Positions 1 through 8,118 of a stretch of DNA of 60,207 nucleotides are shown piece after piece. The notes under the pieces are model-generated. The model did no database searches. It saw only the letters and a program-made list of their open reading frames with translations, and was not told the DNA's origin. The position numbers and the translations under genes are program-made. Every line of letters starts with the position of its first letter. The first letter of the stretch is position 1. The DNA comes from Nitrososphaerota archaeon (GTDB taxonomy: Archaea; Thermoproteota; Nitrososphaeria; Nitrososphaerales; CADDZS01): positions 1-60,207 of the forward strand of contig JAJPHP010000069.1 in NCBI GenBank assembly GCA_021325255.1, given 5' to 3'.

Positions 1-116
1 CCAATGATTGTATCATTTAGAAAATTGGCAAATTATCATCATTCAATATAATTTGCCGTAACAATATGATACAATCTTCAATGCACGATACTCGCCTCCA
101 CACACACACGCAAAAA

Positions 117-321
117 TGGTGGGGTCGGCCGGATTTGAACCGGCGATCTGTGGAGCATCTAGTTGTGGATGCTTCGCCACCGCTCTGTGTTGTGTAGAGA
201 GCATCTGTCTTTTCCCTAACGCTAGTTCTGCAAAGGGAAAAGCTCCCCAGGGTGGTATTCTAGCGCAGGCAAGAATTCTTTGCTCCCGCCGCGTTCCTAA
301 ACCAAGCTGGACGACGACCCC
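117..321 (-). tRNA. tRNA gene with about 125 nt of intron-like insertions, identity unresolved
   Basis: On the minus strand the acceptor halves GGGGTCG (315-321) and CGACCCC (121-127) pair perfectly. A canonical T arm lies at 128-144 (GCCGG-TTCAAAT-CCGGC), followed by discriminator A (120) and an encoded CCA (117-119). A D-arm-like stretch containing the usual GG directly follows the 5' acceptor strand. Acceptor to acceptor is about 200 nt instead of about 73, so roughly 125 nt must be introns. The insertion contains a perfect 9-bp stem (209-217 with 234-242). I could not place the anticodon unambiguously, so no isotype is given. Archaeal introns outside position 37/38 are known, and this gene would need more than one, or one large one. 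Confidence 0.7.
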
Positions 322-429
322 AACATCTATCGGAAAGATTTCCTCTCTACGCCGATAGAATGGAAACATGACAATATAAAACATAATGCAAGCGTGTTAT
401 CAAACTGGCAGAATTTCCGCTCTGCAAGG

Positions 430-1293
430 TCACAAGTGCAAGTATGCAAATATCTTCTCAAGGGCCTCGCTACGCGGATACGATTTGTAGTCCCCGAGCA
501 TGGAGATGAGCTTCTTCCTTGAAAGACCTCCTGATGGCAAGCCAAGTATTTTCCTCAGTTTCTCACTCTGCCAACCGCCGAGAAACAGGAAAGCAGAGAC
601 GGCGGTGAGGTTTGAAGGCCTCCTCTGAGTGCTGGCGCTTTCGTAATCAATGATTACCGTCTTCCTTTTGCCCTCAAAGGTCTCGGGATTTCTGATCAAG
701 ATGTGCTTAGAAGGGTTGCTCAGCTCTCCGTGATCCAGGCCGTGCGAATCGAGCAGGTAACACTGTTCAAGAACGTCTTTAACAAGCGCGCGCACCTCCT
801 TCTTTGGAGTCCTCGTCCTGATCGACTCAAACCACTTACCAATCTTGAACGAATCGATGAACTCCATAGTGAAGAGATCTTGCGTTGCGACAAAAGCTTT
901 CGGCCCGACTCCGACACAGTTAGCGAGCTTCTGCAGTTCATAGTCTCTCTGCATGTCAACGCGATTTGCGTCGACCCTCCTTATCTTCAGTGCAACCAGA
1001 TCATCGTATCCTGCAAGTCTTGCCTTGACGACGACGCTCACGCATCCTCTTCCTATAATCCCGTACTTTCCTACCTTGGACAGTCCTTCGAGTACTAGTT
1101 CTCTTACCCCAATCTTGCGCAGCTGAGAGATTCGCGAATCAAAGGAGGAGAGATCCAACCCTGGATAGCAGAGTACGATTCCGTGTTCTTCAGGCTTCAG
1201 AGAGTCAACATCTACAGAGAGAGCTTCGGTCTTCTGTTCAGTCACTGTCGCTGGGTCCCTACGCTTGCCGCTTCGCTCTCTGACTGAAATCAT
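430..1293 (-). CDS. RIO-like serine/threonine protein kinase (COG2112 type)
   Basis: A predicted archaeal protein kinase of the RIO-like family, 287 residues from the ATG at 1291-1293 (an in-frame TTG lies four codons upstream). It has a glycine-containing nucleotide loop, GRGCVSVV, near residue 81, a candidate ATP-anchoring Lys in VALK near 103, a catalytic-loop HGELS near 188, and a DFG-equivalent IIDYE near 214. These motifs match the short archaeal kinases rather than full RIO1/RIO2, because no N-terminal winged helix is obvious. It starts 25 bp after the CCA-adding enzyme stop on the same strand, so the two are probably cotranscribed. The substrate is unknown. Confidence in the fold is good and in the biological role low. 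Confidence 0.8.
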   Translation of the reverse strand: MISVRERSGKRRDPATVTEQKTEALSVDVDSLKPEEHGIVLCYPGLDLSSFDSRISQLRKIGVRELVLEGLSKVGKYGIIGRGCVSVVVKARLAGYDDLVALKIRRVDANRVDMQRDYELQKLANCVGVGPKAFVATQDLFTMEFIDSFKIGKWFESIRTRTPKKEVRALVKDVLEQCYLLDSHGLDHGELSNPSKHILIRNPETFEGKRKTVIIDYESASTQRRPSNLTAVSAFLFLGGWQSEKLRKILGLPSGGLSRKKLISMLGDYKSYPRSEALEKIFAYLHL

Positions 1294-1318
1294 GGGATAA
1301 GGCAACTACTTTTTTCTT

Positions 1319-2803
1319 CTACTCTCCCTCGCCGCTTAGGAGAGAATTTACAGCTTCGAGGAGCCACTTCCTATTAGATGAGAGGCGTTTACTCCAAACT
1401 ATCCTGTCTGCCGTCAGTATGTCAAAGTCCCTTGATACCTCGTCCCTTACTGCCTTGGACAACCCAAGCTTGTCAAGTCTTTTATCATCAGAGAGCAACG
1501 CCCTAAGGACCCGCGTCACTTCATAGGATGACGACCTATCAAAGAGCGAGTAGAGCCTTCCCTCCTCCCCGGTGAAGGTCAAGAGCGACCTATCCTTGTT
1601 CTTTTCAATGTACTTCCGAACTTCGTTGCCGCGGAAGTACTCAGGCCCCTCTCGTGCCTGAACCTTGCTTATCTCCCGGTCGAGCATCAGAAAAACGAAA
1701 GCGCTCTCATCCTCCTCGTTTGATGCCGCGCTCTGCCTGACCACGAAGAATCCCAACTCGTTGAGCTTCGAGGATAAAGACTTGAGGCTCTTCTTGAGCT
1801 GCCCCCAGAGTATGTCTACGCTTCTCTTCCCCGTAGGAAACAGTACCACAACAATTCGGGGGAGAAGGAGACTCTTGCGCCCGTTTGCAAGAGCTTGCAG
1901 CTTTACCTCTGGTTTTTTCTTCTTCTTGCCGGGTTCAAAGTATGAAAGGCTTGGCTTTTCCAAGAACTCCCGACTCCACAAGACGAGCCTCGCTACATTT
2001 TGAGTAGAGATTGCACTTCCTAGGTTTCTCGTGCTGTCGACTGGATCTAAGATGATTAGGTCGCTTGTGAAAGTAGCTGCGACGTCGCGATCGTATTCCT
2101 CAACGGAGATCACTTCGCCTGGTCTCGTTGTGGAGAGGCATTTGAGTACATTCTCGAAAGAGCCGTACTTCAACGTGAGGACCTCGCAGACGTACCCGCT
2201 GAAGCCCTGTACCTTGATCTCGGCTCCGTACACCGCCGCTCCCTTGACGAATTTCTTGAACAGGCGCGCCTCTAACCTTAGCTTGTCATCATACTTTGAT
2301 CTGATGTACTCGGTGTGAAACGGAGACCGGTCGGCAGCGCTCACCCACTCGCCGCGCTTCACTTCGTAACAAGGGACGACGTTCACTCTGACGCATTCCA
2401 CGAATGCCTCGACGTATGGATGCTCGGCAAACCTCATCGTGATCTCGAATTGCTTCAGCGCTTTCTTGATCGAATCAATAGCCTCGCCTTCTAGTTGTTC
2501 TCTAGAGAACGATGTTGGGTATAGCAGAAAGTAATCAATGTCGCCGCTGTCCTTGAGCCAAGTTCCCTTGGCGTAGGAGCCACCCAGGCTTTGCTTAGGC
2601 TGCACGCCTCCTCGACTCTTAACTTCCTTGAACTTCTCTTCAAGCAAAGCACTCACAGTAGCAGCGACACGCGCAAGCTTTCGCTCCTCAGACTTTGAAG
2701 GAGTAACCAACTTTGACGCTCTTGCAATGACAGAGTCGAGCTTTTCCCTGCCTTTACTTGCTACAACAAGATTGCCATCTTGCATTTGTGTTGGATTTGG
2801 CAC
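1319..2803 (-). CDS. cca: CCA-adding enzyme (archaeal class I tRNA nucleotidyltransferase)
   Basis: Adds or repairs the 3' CCA of tRNA using CTP and ATP without a nucleic-acid template. The nucleotidyltransferase signature GGSYAKGTW is at residues 74-82 and is followed by the metal-binding DID at 88-90, as in archaeal class I enzymes. The 494-residue length is slightly above the usual 440-460, with extra residues at the N terminus. The start is GTG; an in-frame ATG seven codons in is an alternative. The gene is needed because two of the three tRNA genes here do not encode CCA. It is followed at 25 bp by the RIO-like kinase. The stop is TAG, which shows that UAG terminates ordinary genes in this genome. 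Confidence 0.93.
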   Translation of the reverse strand: MPNPTQMQDGNLVVASKGREKLDSVIARASKLVTPSKSEERKLARVAATVSALLEEKFKEVKSRGGVQPKQSLGGSYAKGTWLKDSGDIDYFLLYPTSFSREQLEGEAIDSIKKALKQFEITMRFAEHPYVEAFVECVRVNVVPCYEVKRGEWVSAADRSPFHTEYIRSKYDDKLRLEARLFKKFVKGAAVYGAEIKVQGFSGYVCEVLTLKYGSFENVLKCLSTTRPGEVISVEEYDRDVAATFTSDLIILDPVDSTRNLGSAISTQNVARLVLWSREFLEKPSLSYFEPGKKKKKPEVKLQALANGRKSLLLPRIVVVLFPTGKRSVDILWGQLKKSLKSLSSKLNELGFFVVRQSAASNEEDESAFVFLMLDREISKVQAREGPEYFRGNEVRKYIEKNKDRSLLTFTGEEGRLYSLFDRSSSYEVTRVLRALLSDDKRLDKLGLSKAVRDEVSRDFDILTADRIVWSKRLSSNRKWLLEAVNSLLSGEGE

Positions 2804-2878
2804 TCTCCGCTGAGGCGTGAGCTTTGAACGAAAAGAATGGGAATCTCAGCTTGATGAAGGTATTGAGGGTGCTCTCTT

Positions 2879-3442
2879 TCAACTTTCGAAGACGTGCAGG
2901 TCGGTGTACCTGGGGCCCGAGGGCGTGAGCGTGCTCAGTTTCAGGTGCAGGTTGCTTATTCTGGCACTGCCCAATTCATCATTCTTGTGAGCACGAACGG
3001 TTTCAACCAATTTCTCCTTGTTTCTGCCCGATTTTACCCTCGCAATTGTTACGTGCGGGCTGAAGCCTTCGCGGTTGTTTCTCGGTATACCGGGAACATC
3101 GTCGATCATCTTGTTCACCTTCCGTGCGTGCTCCTCTAGTTTCTTCGACGAGTCCCCGTCTATTCCAACCCAGACGACGGAGATTCGCTTCTCGTCGGGA
3201 AAAGTGCCTAGCCCTTTGAAGACTACATCCTGATCGTACCCATCGACCTTTCCTGAAAGATGCCCGATGATGTTTTCCTTGTCCACTTCTTCGATCTCGC
3301 CGAGGAAGCGGATCGTAAAGTGAAGCGTTTCTGGCTCGACGAGTTTCAGGTCGGCACCGCTCGCTCGCAGCTCCTTCTGGAGCAATTTGATCTTTTCAAT
3401 CAATTCTTGGTCTTCGATGTCATAGGAAAGAAAAGTTCTCAA
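2879..3442 (-). CDS. thpR: RNA 2',3'-cyclic phosphodiesterase (2'-5' RNA ligase family)
   Basis: A member of the 2H phosphoesterase superfamily that opens 2',3'-cyclic phosphate ends of RNA. The two HxT signatures are present, HFTI near residues 41-44 and HVTI near residue 135. I chose the TTG at 3440-3442, giving 187 residues and an N terminus MRTFLSYDI that fits the family. The open frame continues 41 codons upstream, but that part contains a TATA-like CTTAAGTATC about 40 bp before the TTG and does not resemble the family. The gene lies upstream of cca on the same strand with a 75-bp gap. A role in tRNA splicing or repair fits the intron-rich tRNAs of this window, but that link is inference. 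Confidence 0.88.
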   Translation of the reverse strand: MRTFLSYDIEDQELIEKIKLLQKELRASGADLKLVEPETLHFTIRFLGEIEEVDKENIIGHLSGKVDGYDQDVVFKGLGTFPDEKRISVVWVGIDGDSSKKLEEHARKVNKMIDDVPGIPRNNREGFSPHVTIARVKSGRNKEKLVETVRAHKNDELGSARISNLHLKLSTLTPSGPRYTDLHVFES

Positions 3443-3675
3443 TCTGCAAAAATCAACCCTGCCGAAGTTCTCGCGTGGATACTTAAGAAGGTGAAGATGT
3501 CCGCTCATATTAAAGAGCGTTCTGCTATGAACCATGTCTTTTTTCACAATGATTGAAGAAAACAATTATTAGCAATCAACTTTCGATTCATGATCCAGTT
3601 GTGATTTCTGACGGTCTCATCAAAGGTATTGCAATCTAACAAGACCAAAATGAATTTTCTTGTCCCTTACGACCA

Positions 3676-4380
3676 ATGGTGATGGTTAGCAAATTTTTGA
3701 AACAATCTTCAAATGAGCAATCTGCTGCAAAGAGGAAGGAGAACTTCTTTGCTAAATCGTCAGGGCAGGTCGCTGAAGCCCCCGTTGATCGATTGGTAGT
3801 CTGCGTCACCGGAATGCCCGGCGCGGGAAAATCTGTTTTTGCAGAGGTCTCAAAGGACCTCGGATTTGAAATCTTCAGGATGGGGGACGACGTACGGATG
3901 GAGGCGGAGCGACGAAGGATTCCCCCGAGTGATGAAAACTTGGGAGCGATAATGATGCAGTTGAGGCAGAGCGGCGGGCCCGTGGCAATTGCAGTGCTCT
4001 GCAAGAGGAGGATCGAGAAGGAGGCGAGCTCCGAGTTAGTACTCATAGACGGAATCAGGAACATCAACGAGTTCCACGAGTTCAAGAAACTGGGAAAGGC
4101 GGTTCTTGTGTCAATTCACACATCGCCTCAGAGTAGATTCGAGTTCCTGAAGGCAAGGGCGCGAAGCGATTCCCCGTCCATTTTTGCCTCTTTTGAGGCA
4201 AGGGACAGGAGGGAACTGGCCGTTGGGATTGGCGAAGCAATCGCACTCGCGGATCAGGTGATAATCAACTCTGGAACGCTGGATGAACTGAAGGACAAGG
4301 CATATGAGGTACTGAAGTCGCTGAAAGAAGCATACGCGAAGGAAAAAAAGCGTCGAGTTGAGCAACCTGTCTCAGCTTGA
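3676..4380 (+). CDS. UPF0200-type P-loop kinase-like protein
   Basis: A P-loop NTPase related to nucleoside monophosphate and dephospho-CoA kinases. The Walker A motif GMPGAGKS lies at residues 46-53, then MGDDVRMEAE and DGIRNINEF, the typical UPF0200 pattern. The first about 38 residues are polar and do not look like family core, so the real start may lie downstream of the annotated ATG. It is transcribed divergently from thpR and is followed by a UPF0201 gene on the same strand. In several archaea the UPF0200 and UPF0201 domains are fused in one protein, so the neighbours probably work together. The biochemical function is not established. Confidence 0.82.
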   Translation: MVMVSKFLKQSSNEQSAAKRKENFFAKSSGQVAEAPVDRLVVCVTGMPGAGKSVFAEVSKDLGFEIFRMGDDVRMEAERRRIPPSDENLGAIMMQLRQSGGPVAIAVLCKRRIEKEASSELVLIDGIRNINEFHEFKKLGKAVLVSIHTSPQSRFEFLKARARSDSPSIFASFEARDRRELAVGIGEAIALADQVIINSGTLDELKDKAYEVLKSLKEAYAKEKKRRVEQPVSA

Positions 4381-4510
4381 GAAATAGAACAAGATTTACA
4401 ATCCCTACCTGCTCTCATATTCACACTCGCATTTATCACTCTAGTACTTTCTAGAGCAATCTGAGTGAACAGGAAAAAGAGGGGCATTGCGCAGGTAAAG
4501 CTCGGATGCC

Positions 4511-4954
4511 GTGATCCAAGAAACTTTGTCAGACAAACCTCTTGCCGAAGTTGACATCTTCGCAGAAGCCCCCCTGCGCCACACGGAATCTCCAGCTAAG
4601 GTGAGAGATGCCCTAACAAAGATTCTCGGGCCGCAGGGAAGCGTTACGGTAGAAAGCGACCGGATAACCTACTCATCGAATGACGTCGAGTCATTGAGGT
4701 TTATCAAAGATCAGTTTCGCGATAGAAGGGTAAGGGCCGCCGCAAGAAGAATCCTGCTTGCAAACAGCACCGAGATCGAAACTAGGCTCTTACTCAACAA
4801 ACAAGCAGCGACAGTTGGAATAGCAGCCCTGTGCGATGACCCCTCAGAGTCAGCGTTAGGACCAATTATACTCAGGATTAGATCCTCCAATTTGAAAAAA
4901 ATTATCGAGTGGTTGACCTACGGCTTTGAAGGGAAGGAAGCAGCCACGTCGTAG
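4511..4954 (+). CDS. UPF0201 family RNA-binding-like protein
   Basis: A 147-residue protein of the archaeal UPF0201 family, starting at GTG. The opening 'EVDIFAEAPLRHTES' and central 'DQFRDRRVRAAARRILL' are typical of the family, which is structurally related to the L5-like RNA-binding fold. It sits 130 bp after the UPF0200 gene; the two are known as one fused protein in some archaea, which supports a joint function. Its 3' end overlaps the converging RNase Z gene by 37 bp. No catalytic residues are evident. Function is unknown. Confidence 0.78.
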   Translation: MIQETLSDKPLAEVDIFAEAPLRHTESPAKVRDALTKILGPQGSVTVESDRITYSSNDVESLRFIKDQFRDRRVRAAARRILLANSTEIETRLLLNKQAATVGIAALCDDPSESALGPIILRIRSSNLKKIIEWLTYGFEGKEAATS

Positions 4955-5895
4955 ATCATCCTGTCTTGCGCGGCAATCGTGTTTGGAAACACTTCTCTGG
5001 CCTGTTTTACGAGAACACCGACGGTCCTGTACCTTGAACTGAAGTGGGTAAGTATCAGCTGCTTTGCTCCTGCGTTCTTGGCAAGGGTCGCGGCCTCTCT
5101 TGCCGTGGTGTGCATGTTTTCCCTCGCGTTGGTTTCATGTGCGTCCGAGTAGGTAGAGTCAAAGATGATTACCTCGCACCCCTTGAAGAAAGCCTCGAGC
5201 TTCGAGGAGGGCCTCGTATCACCTGATATGCCTACTCTCACGCCTGCCCTCGGCGGCCCAAGGACCTGCCCGGGCCTTACCATCCTGCCAGTTATAGGGG
5301 ATTTCACTGGAGCGCCCTTCTGAAGCTTCGACCACAGCGGCCCCTCTGGCACTCCCAATCTCAGCGCCTCCTTCGTGTTAAACCTGCCCGGCCTCTCCTT
5401 CTGCTCGAAGATGTAAGAGTAAGACAGCGTGGAGTGTTCCGACCTCTCCGCAAGTACACGAAAACCGGAAGTCTTGCTGTCGTAGACCGTGCCGCGCCTT
5501 ACCGCCTTCGCGATTACCTCGTACGTGAGTCCAAAATTCAGCATCTTTTGATTTAGGGCAATAAATGGTATCACGAGCTTCGGCCCAAAAACTCGTAGCG
5601 GGCGCTCCCTCCTGTGCATCGACATAGTCTGAAGTAAGCCAAGGAGGCCGACGACGTGGTCTCCGTGCATGTGGGTGATGAATATCGAGCACTCCTTGCT
5701 CAGGGGGAGGCCCATTTCGAGCGCCGCCCTCTGCGCGCCCTCGCCGCAGTCGAAGATTTCGAGCTCGTTCTCATACTGGATCGCAGTGCAGGACAGCCCC
5801 CTGTCATTGGTCGGGATGGCAGAGGCCGTGCCGAGAAAGAAAATCTTGAAGGTTGGCAAGTGGGAAAGGAAAGCAACTACTCCTATATGCAACAT
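4918..5895 (-). CDS. rnz: Ribonuclease Z (tRNA 3' endonuclease)
   Basis: Removes 3' trailers from tRNA precursors. The metallo-beta-lactamase motif THMHGDH is at residues 74-80, preceded by FFLGTASAIPT near the N terminus. Later metal ligands are visible in GDTRPS, the FDSTY loop and LTHFSSRY. The length of 325 is slightly long because 12-13 residues precede the usual MPTFKIFFLGT start; a TTG at 5857-5859 would give the shorter form. It starts 17 bp after the Trm-G10 stop, so both are likely in one transcript. tRNA maturation enzymes thus cluster here (cca, thpR, rnz, Trm-G10). Confidence 0.92.
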   Translation of the reverse strand: MLHIGVVAFLSHLPTFKIFFLGTASAIPTNDRGLSCTAIQYENELEIFDCGEGAQRAALEMGLPLSKECSIFITHMHGDHVVGLLGLLQTMSMHRRERPLRVFGPKLVIPFIALNQKMLNFGLTYEVIAKAVRRGTVYDSKTSGFRVLAERSEHSTLSYSYIFEQKERPGRFNTKEALRLGVPEGPLWSKLQKGAPVKSPITGRMVRPGQVLGPPRAGVRVGISGDTRPSSKLEAFFKGCEVIIFDSTYSDAHETNARENMHTTAREAATLAKNAGAKQLILTHFSSRYRTVGVLVKQAREVFPNTIAAQDRMIYDVAASFPSKP

Positions 5896-5912
5896 AGATC
5901 TATGAAAAGCCT

Positions 5913-7118
5913 TCAGACTCGCCGAAGCACGTCGATCGCCCTTGTGAGGTTGCGGTGAACGTAGAGAAGATGCTCCTCCTGCAGCTGAAATGATTTTCGA
6001 TCCAGTTCCAGCTCGACATACGATGGTCGCATCACAACGGCGTATCGTTGCTTCCCACTCTGGTTCTTCAAAACCTCTGCAAGTGGCGAGGATACAAACT
6101 CTCTCAATATGGTTCTGGTATCCTTGCCGCGCGTAGAGGCGGCTCTACCGTACGGGACGTCGGTCGCAACCGCATCAACATAGGAAAACGGCAAGAATTC
6201 GCGAGTAGAATCGGCGCTGAGAATCATTGCTTGATCTGCTAGTCCGAATCCTTTAAGATTCTTCGACGCCCCCCTCGCGACCCAGCGCGCAAGGTCAATC
6301 CCCGCGGTCCTCATCCCCATCAACGAGGCCTCAATGAGCAGGCTGCCTGTTCCACAGAATGGATCGAGGAGCAAATCGCCTTCGCGAATGTGTGAGAGAT
6401 TGACAAGCAATCGCGAAAGCTTCGGATAGATCGCCGATGGAAGGAAGAAAGCCCTCGCTCGCGGCCTTCGTTCCCTCCAGGAGAATTTCTTGTAGCCGCT
6501 TTTCGCAGCGGCAAGGACAAGTCCAAAGTCAGTCTCTTCAATGTGGAATAACAACTCTGGTTGGTTTAGTGAGACCTTTGCCGCTGTGATTTCTTTGATC
6601 TTCGCGCCGACATCTCCGCAGGTCTCTCTGGAGAGAGTCTCGCTGTCAACCGCAAAGCTCAGCTCGTTTCCCTGATTCTTGAACATCGATTTCAGGCGAA
6701 CAGGATCAATGTCCAACTTCTCTTTTCCAATAGAAGCTGAAACAAGAGTGCCTCCGAACCTGCAGTAGGCGGCTCTCTCGTTGATTTTTGATATGAGAGA
6801 TTCATTGGATAGCGCCGAGTAGACAACTCTCCTCCCCCAGGTCTCGCACTTTTCCGAAGGAGCATACGTCTCGACCAGCGCCCTGATCTCGGAAGCAGGA
6901 AAGGTAACCTCTTCGCCAGAAAGAACAAAGATAGAGCCTCTCTTGGGGATGCGGGAGACCAGAGCGGGTTTCAGGGATTTCTTCAGGACTGTGACGGAGG
7001 TGATACCTTCTCCCTCCTCGACATCACTCTTCACTCCTGAATCTCCATCCACGGCGGTTTGTCGATCGCATTCTCTTGCTTGTGAACCGCACTTCGTCAA
7101 GCAGTTTTTCAAACACAA
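5913..7118 (-). CDS. tRNA (guanine10-N2)-dimethyltransferase, THUMP domain
   Basis: Archaeal Trm-G10/Trm11-type methyltransferase that modifies G10 of tRNA with SAM. The N-terminal half is a THUMP-like RNA-binding region. The C-terminal Rossmann methyltransferase has motif I DPFCGTGS at residues 252-259 and motif IV as TDVPYG at 319-324, where many homologues have DPPYG. The first about 38 residues are poorly conserved and begin at TTG, so the true start is probably near the GTG around codon 29. Same strand as rnz (17-bp gap) and prs. The VPYG variation keeps the aspartate and the Pro-Tyr pair, so activity is likely. Confidence 0.88.
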   Translation of the reverse strand: MCLKNCLTKCGSQARECDRQTAVDGDSGVKSDVEEGEGITSVTVLKKSLKPALVSRIPKRGSIFVLSGEEVTFPASEIRALVETYAPSEKCETWGRRVVYSALSNESLISKINERAAYCRFGGTLVSASIGKEKLDIDPVRLKSMFKNQGNELSFAVDSETLSRETCGDVGAKIKEITAAKVSLNQPELLFHIEETDFGLVLAAAKSGYKKFSWRERRPRARAFFLPSAIYPKLSRLLVNLSHIREGDLLLDPFCGTGSLLIEASLMGMRTAGIDLARWVARGASKNLKGFGLADQAMILSADSTREFLPFSYVDAVATDVPYGRAASTRGKDTRTILREFVSSPLAEVLKNQSGKQRYAVVMRPSYVELELDRKSFQLQEEHLLYVHRNLTRAIDVLRRV

Positions 7119-7146
7119 GCAAACAGGAAAAATGGAACGGGGGAAA

Positions 7147-8034
7147 TCAAAAAGTCTTGAAGTAGGAGGCTACTAGGGGTGTGACGTCAACCCTGCTGTA
7201 CTTGCTCGGGATTGTGTTCGCGGCGATAATATCGTCCACTCCCGCAGCTTCGAGCCTCTCAACCGCACCTCCAACGAGTAGTGCGTGTGAGCAAGCAGCG
7301 ATGACCTTCTCGGCCCCGTGCCTCTTCATTAGCTGGGCGCACTTTTCCACGCTCCCTCCGGTTGAAATCATGTCATCAATTATGAGGGCGTCGCGACCGC
7401 TGAGCTTCAGGTCCTTCTCCTCCGTCTTTACTTCGCCGGTAATCCTGTCCCTCGTCTTCTTCAGTGCAATGTGCTCGCAGTTCAAAACGGCTGCAAAGGC
7501 CTCTACCCTATTGCTGCTCCCAAGATCAGGAGAAACTGCAATTGGGTTTGAGAGCTTGTAATTGGAAGAAATATACTCTGCGAGCAGTGGTATTGCAGAA
7601 ACGCTGTACATCGGGAAAGAGAAGAGCCCCATGCCCTGCACGCTGTGAATGTCCACGGTCACAGCGCGCTTTATCCCAACCGAGCGCATCAGGTGAGAGA
7701 TTACTCCCAGGCTGATTATTTCCCCCTTCAAAAACTCCTTGTCCTGCCTCGCGTAGCAAAGGTAGGGAATCACTGCGCTCACCTCGGCGCCCTCCTCGCT
7801 CAACTTGTGCGCGATAAGCAGAAGCTGCAGGAGGTGCTTGTCAATTGGAGGATAGGTGCTCTGGACTATGATGACGCTCTTGTTCCTGAGATCGCCTTCT
7901 ATCCTGATCTTTGACTCGCCATCGGGAAAATCGATTGTGGTGAGCTTTGCAAGCGGAGCACCAAGCGACGCGGAAAGGCTCGCTCCGAGATCAAGCGACG
8001 CAGGCCCTGCGGCTACGACCCATTCCTTTGCCAA
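7147..8034 (-). CDS. prs: Ribose-phosphate pyrophosphokinase
   Basis: Makes PRPP from ribose 5-phosphate and ATP for nucleotide, histidine and tryptophan synthesis. Visible signatures are the VDIHS metal/flexible-loop region, DLGSSNRVEAF, and the PRPP-binding loop IDDMISTGG. I start at TTG 8032-8034 (295 residues, MAKEWVVAAGP). The upstream part of the frame contains the sequence CTTTTATAC on the minus strand, a good TATA box, so translation cannot begin there. That leaves a leader of about 28 nt. Downstream of the debranching enzyme on the same strand but with its own promoter. Confidence 0.93.
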   Translation of the reverse strand: MAKEWVVAAGPASLDLGASLSASLGAPLAKLTTIDFPDGESKIRIEGDLRNKSVIIVQSTYPPIDKHLLQLLLIAHKLSEEGAEVSAVIPYLCYARQDKEFLKGEIISLGVISHLMRSVGIKRAVTVDIHSVQGMGLFSFPMYSVSAIPLLAEYISSNYKLSNPIAVSPDLGSSNRVEAFAAVLNCEHIALKKTRDRITGEVKTEEKDLKLSGRDALIIDDMISTGGSVEKCAQLMKRHGAEKVIAACSHALLVGGAVERLEAAGVDDIIAANTIPSKYSRVDVTPLVASYFKTF

Positions 8035-8083
8035 TTTCCTTGTTTTTCTCTCTCTCTGAGTATTACTGCATGGTTTCTCAATC

Positions 8084-8092
8084 GTATAAAAG
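8084..8092 (-). promoter_or_regulatory. TATA box of prs
   Basis: CTTTTATAC on the minus strand, centred near 8088. A transcript would begin near 8062, 28 nt before the TTG chosen for prs. It lies inside the longest open frame of that gene and therefore decides the start. Confidence 0.6.
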
Positions 8093-8118
8093 TCCAATGC
8101 GAGATTGCGAGACAGAAG

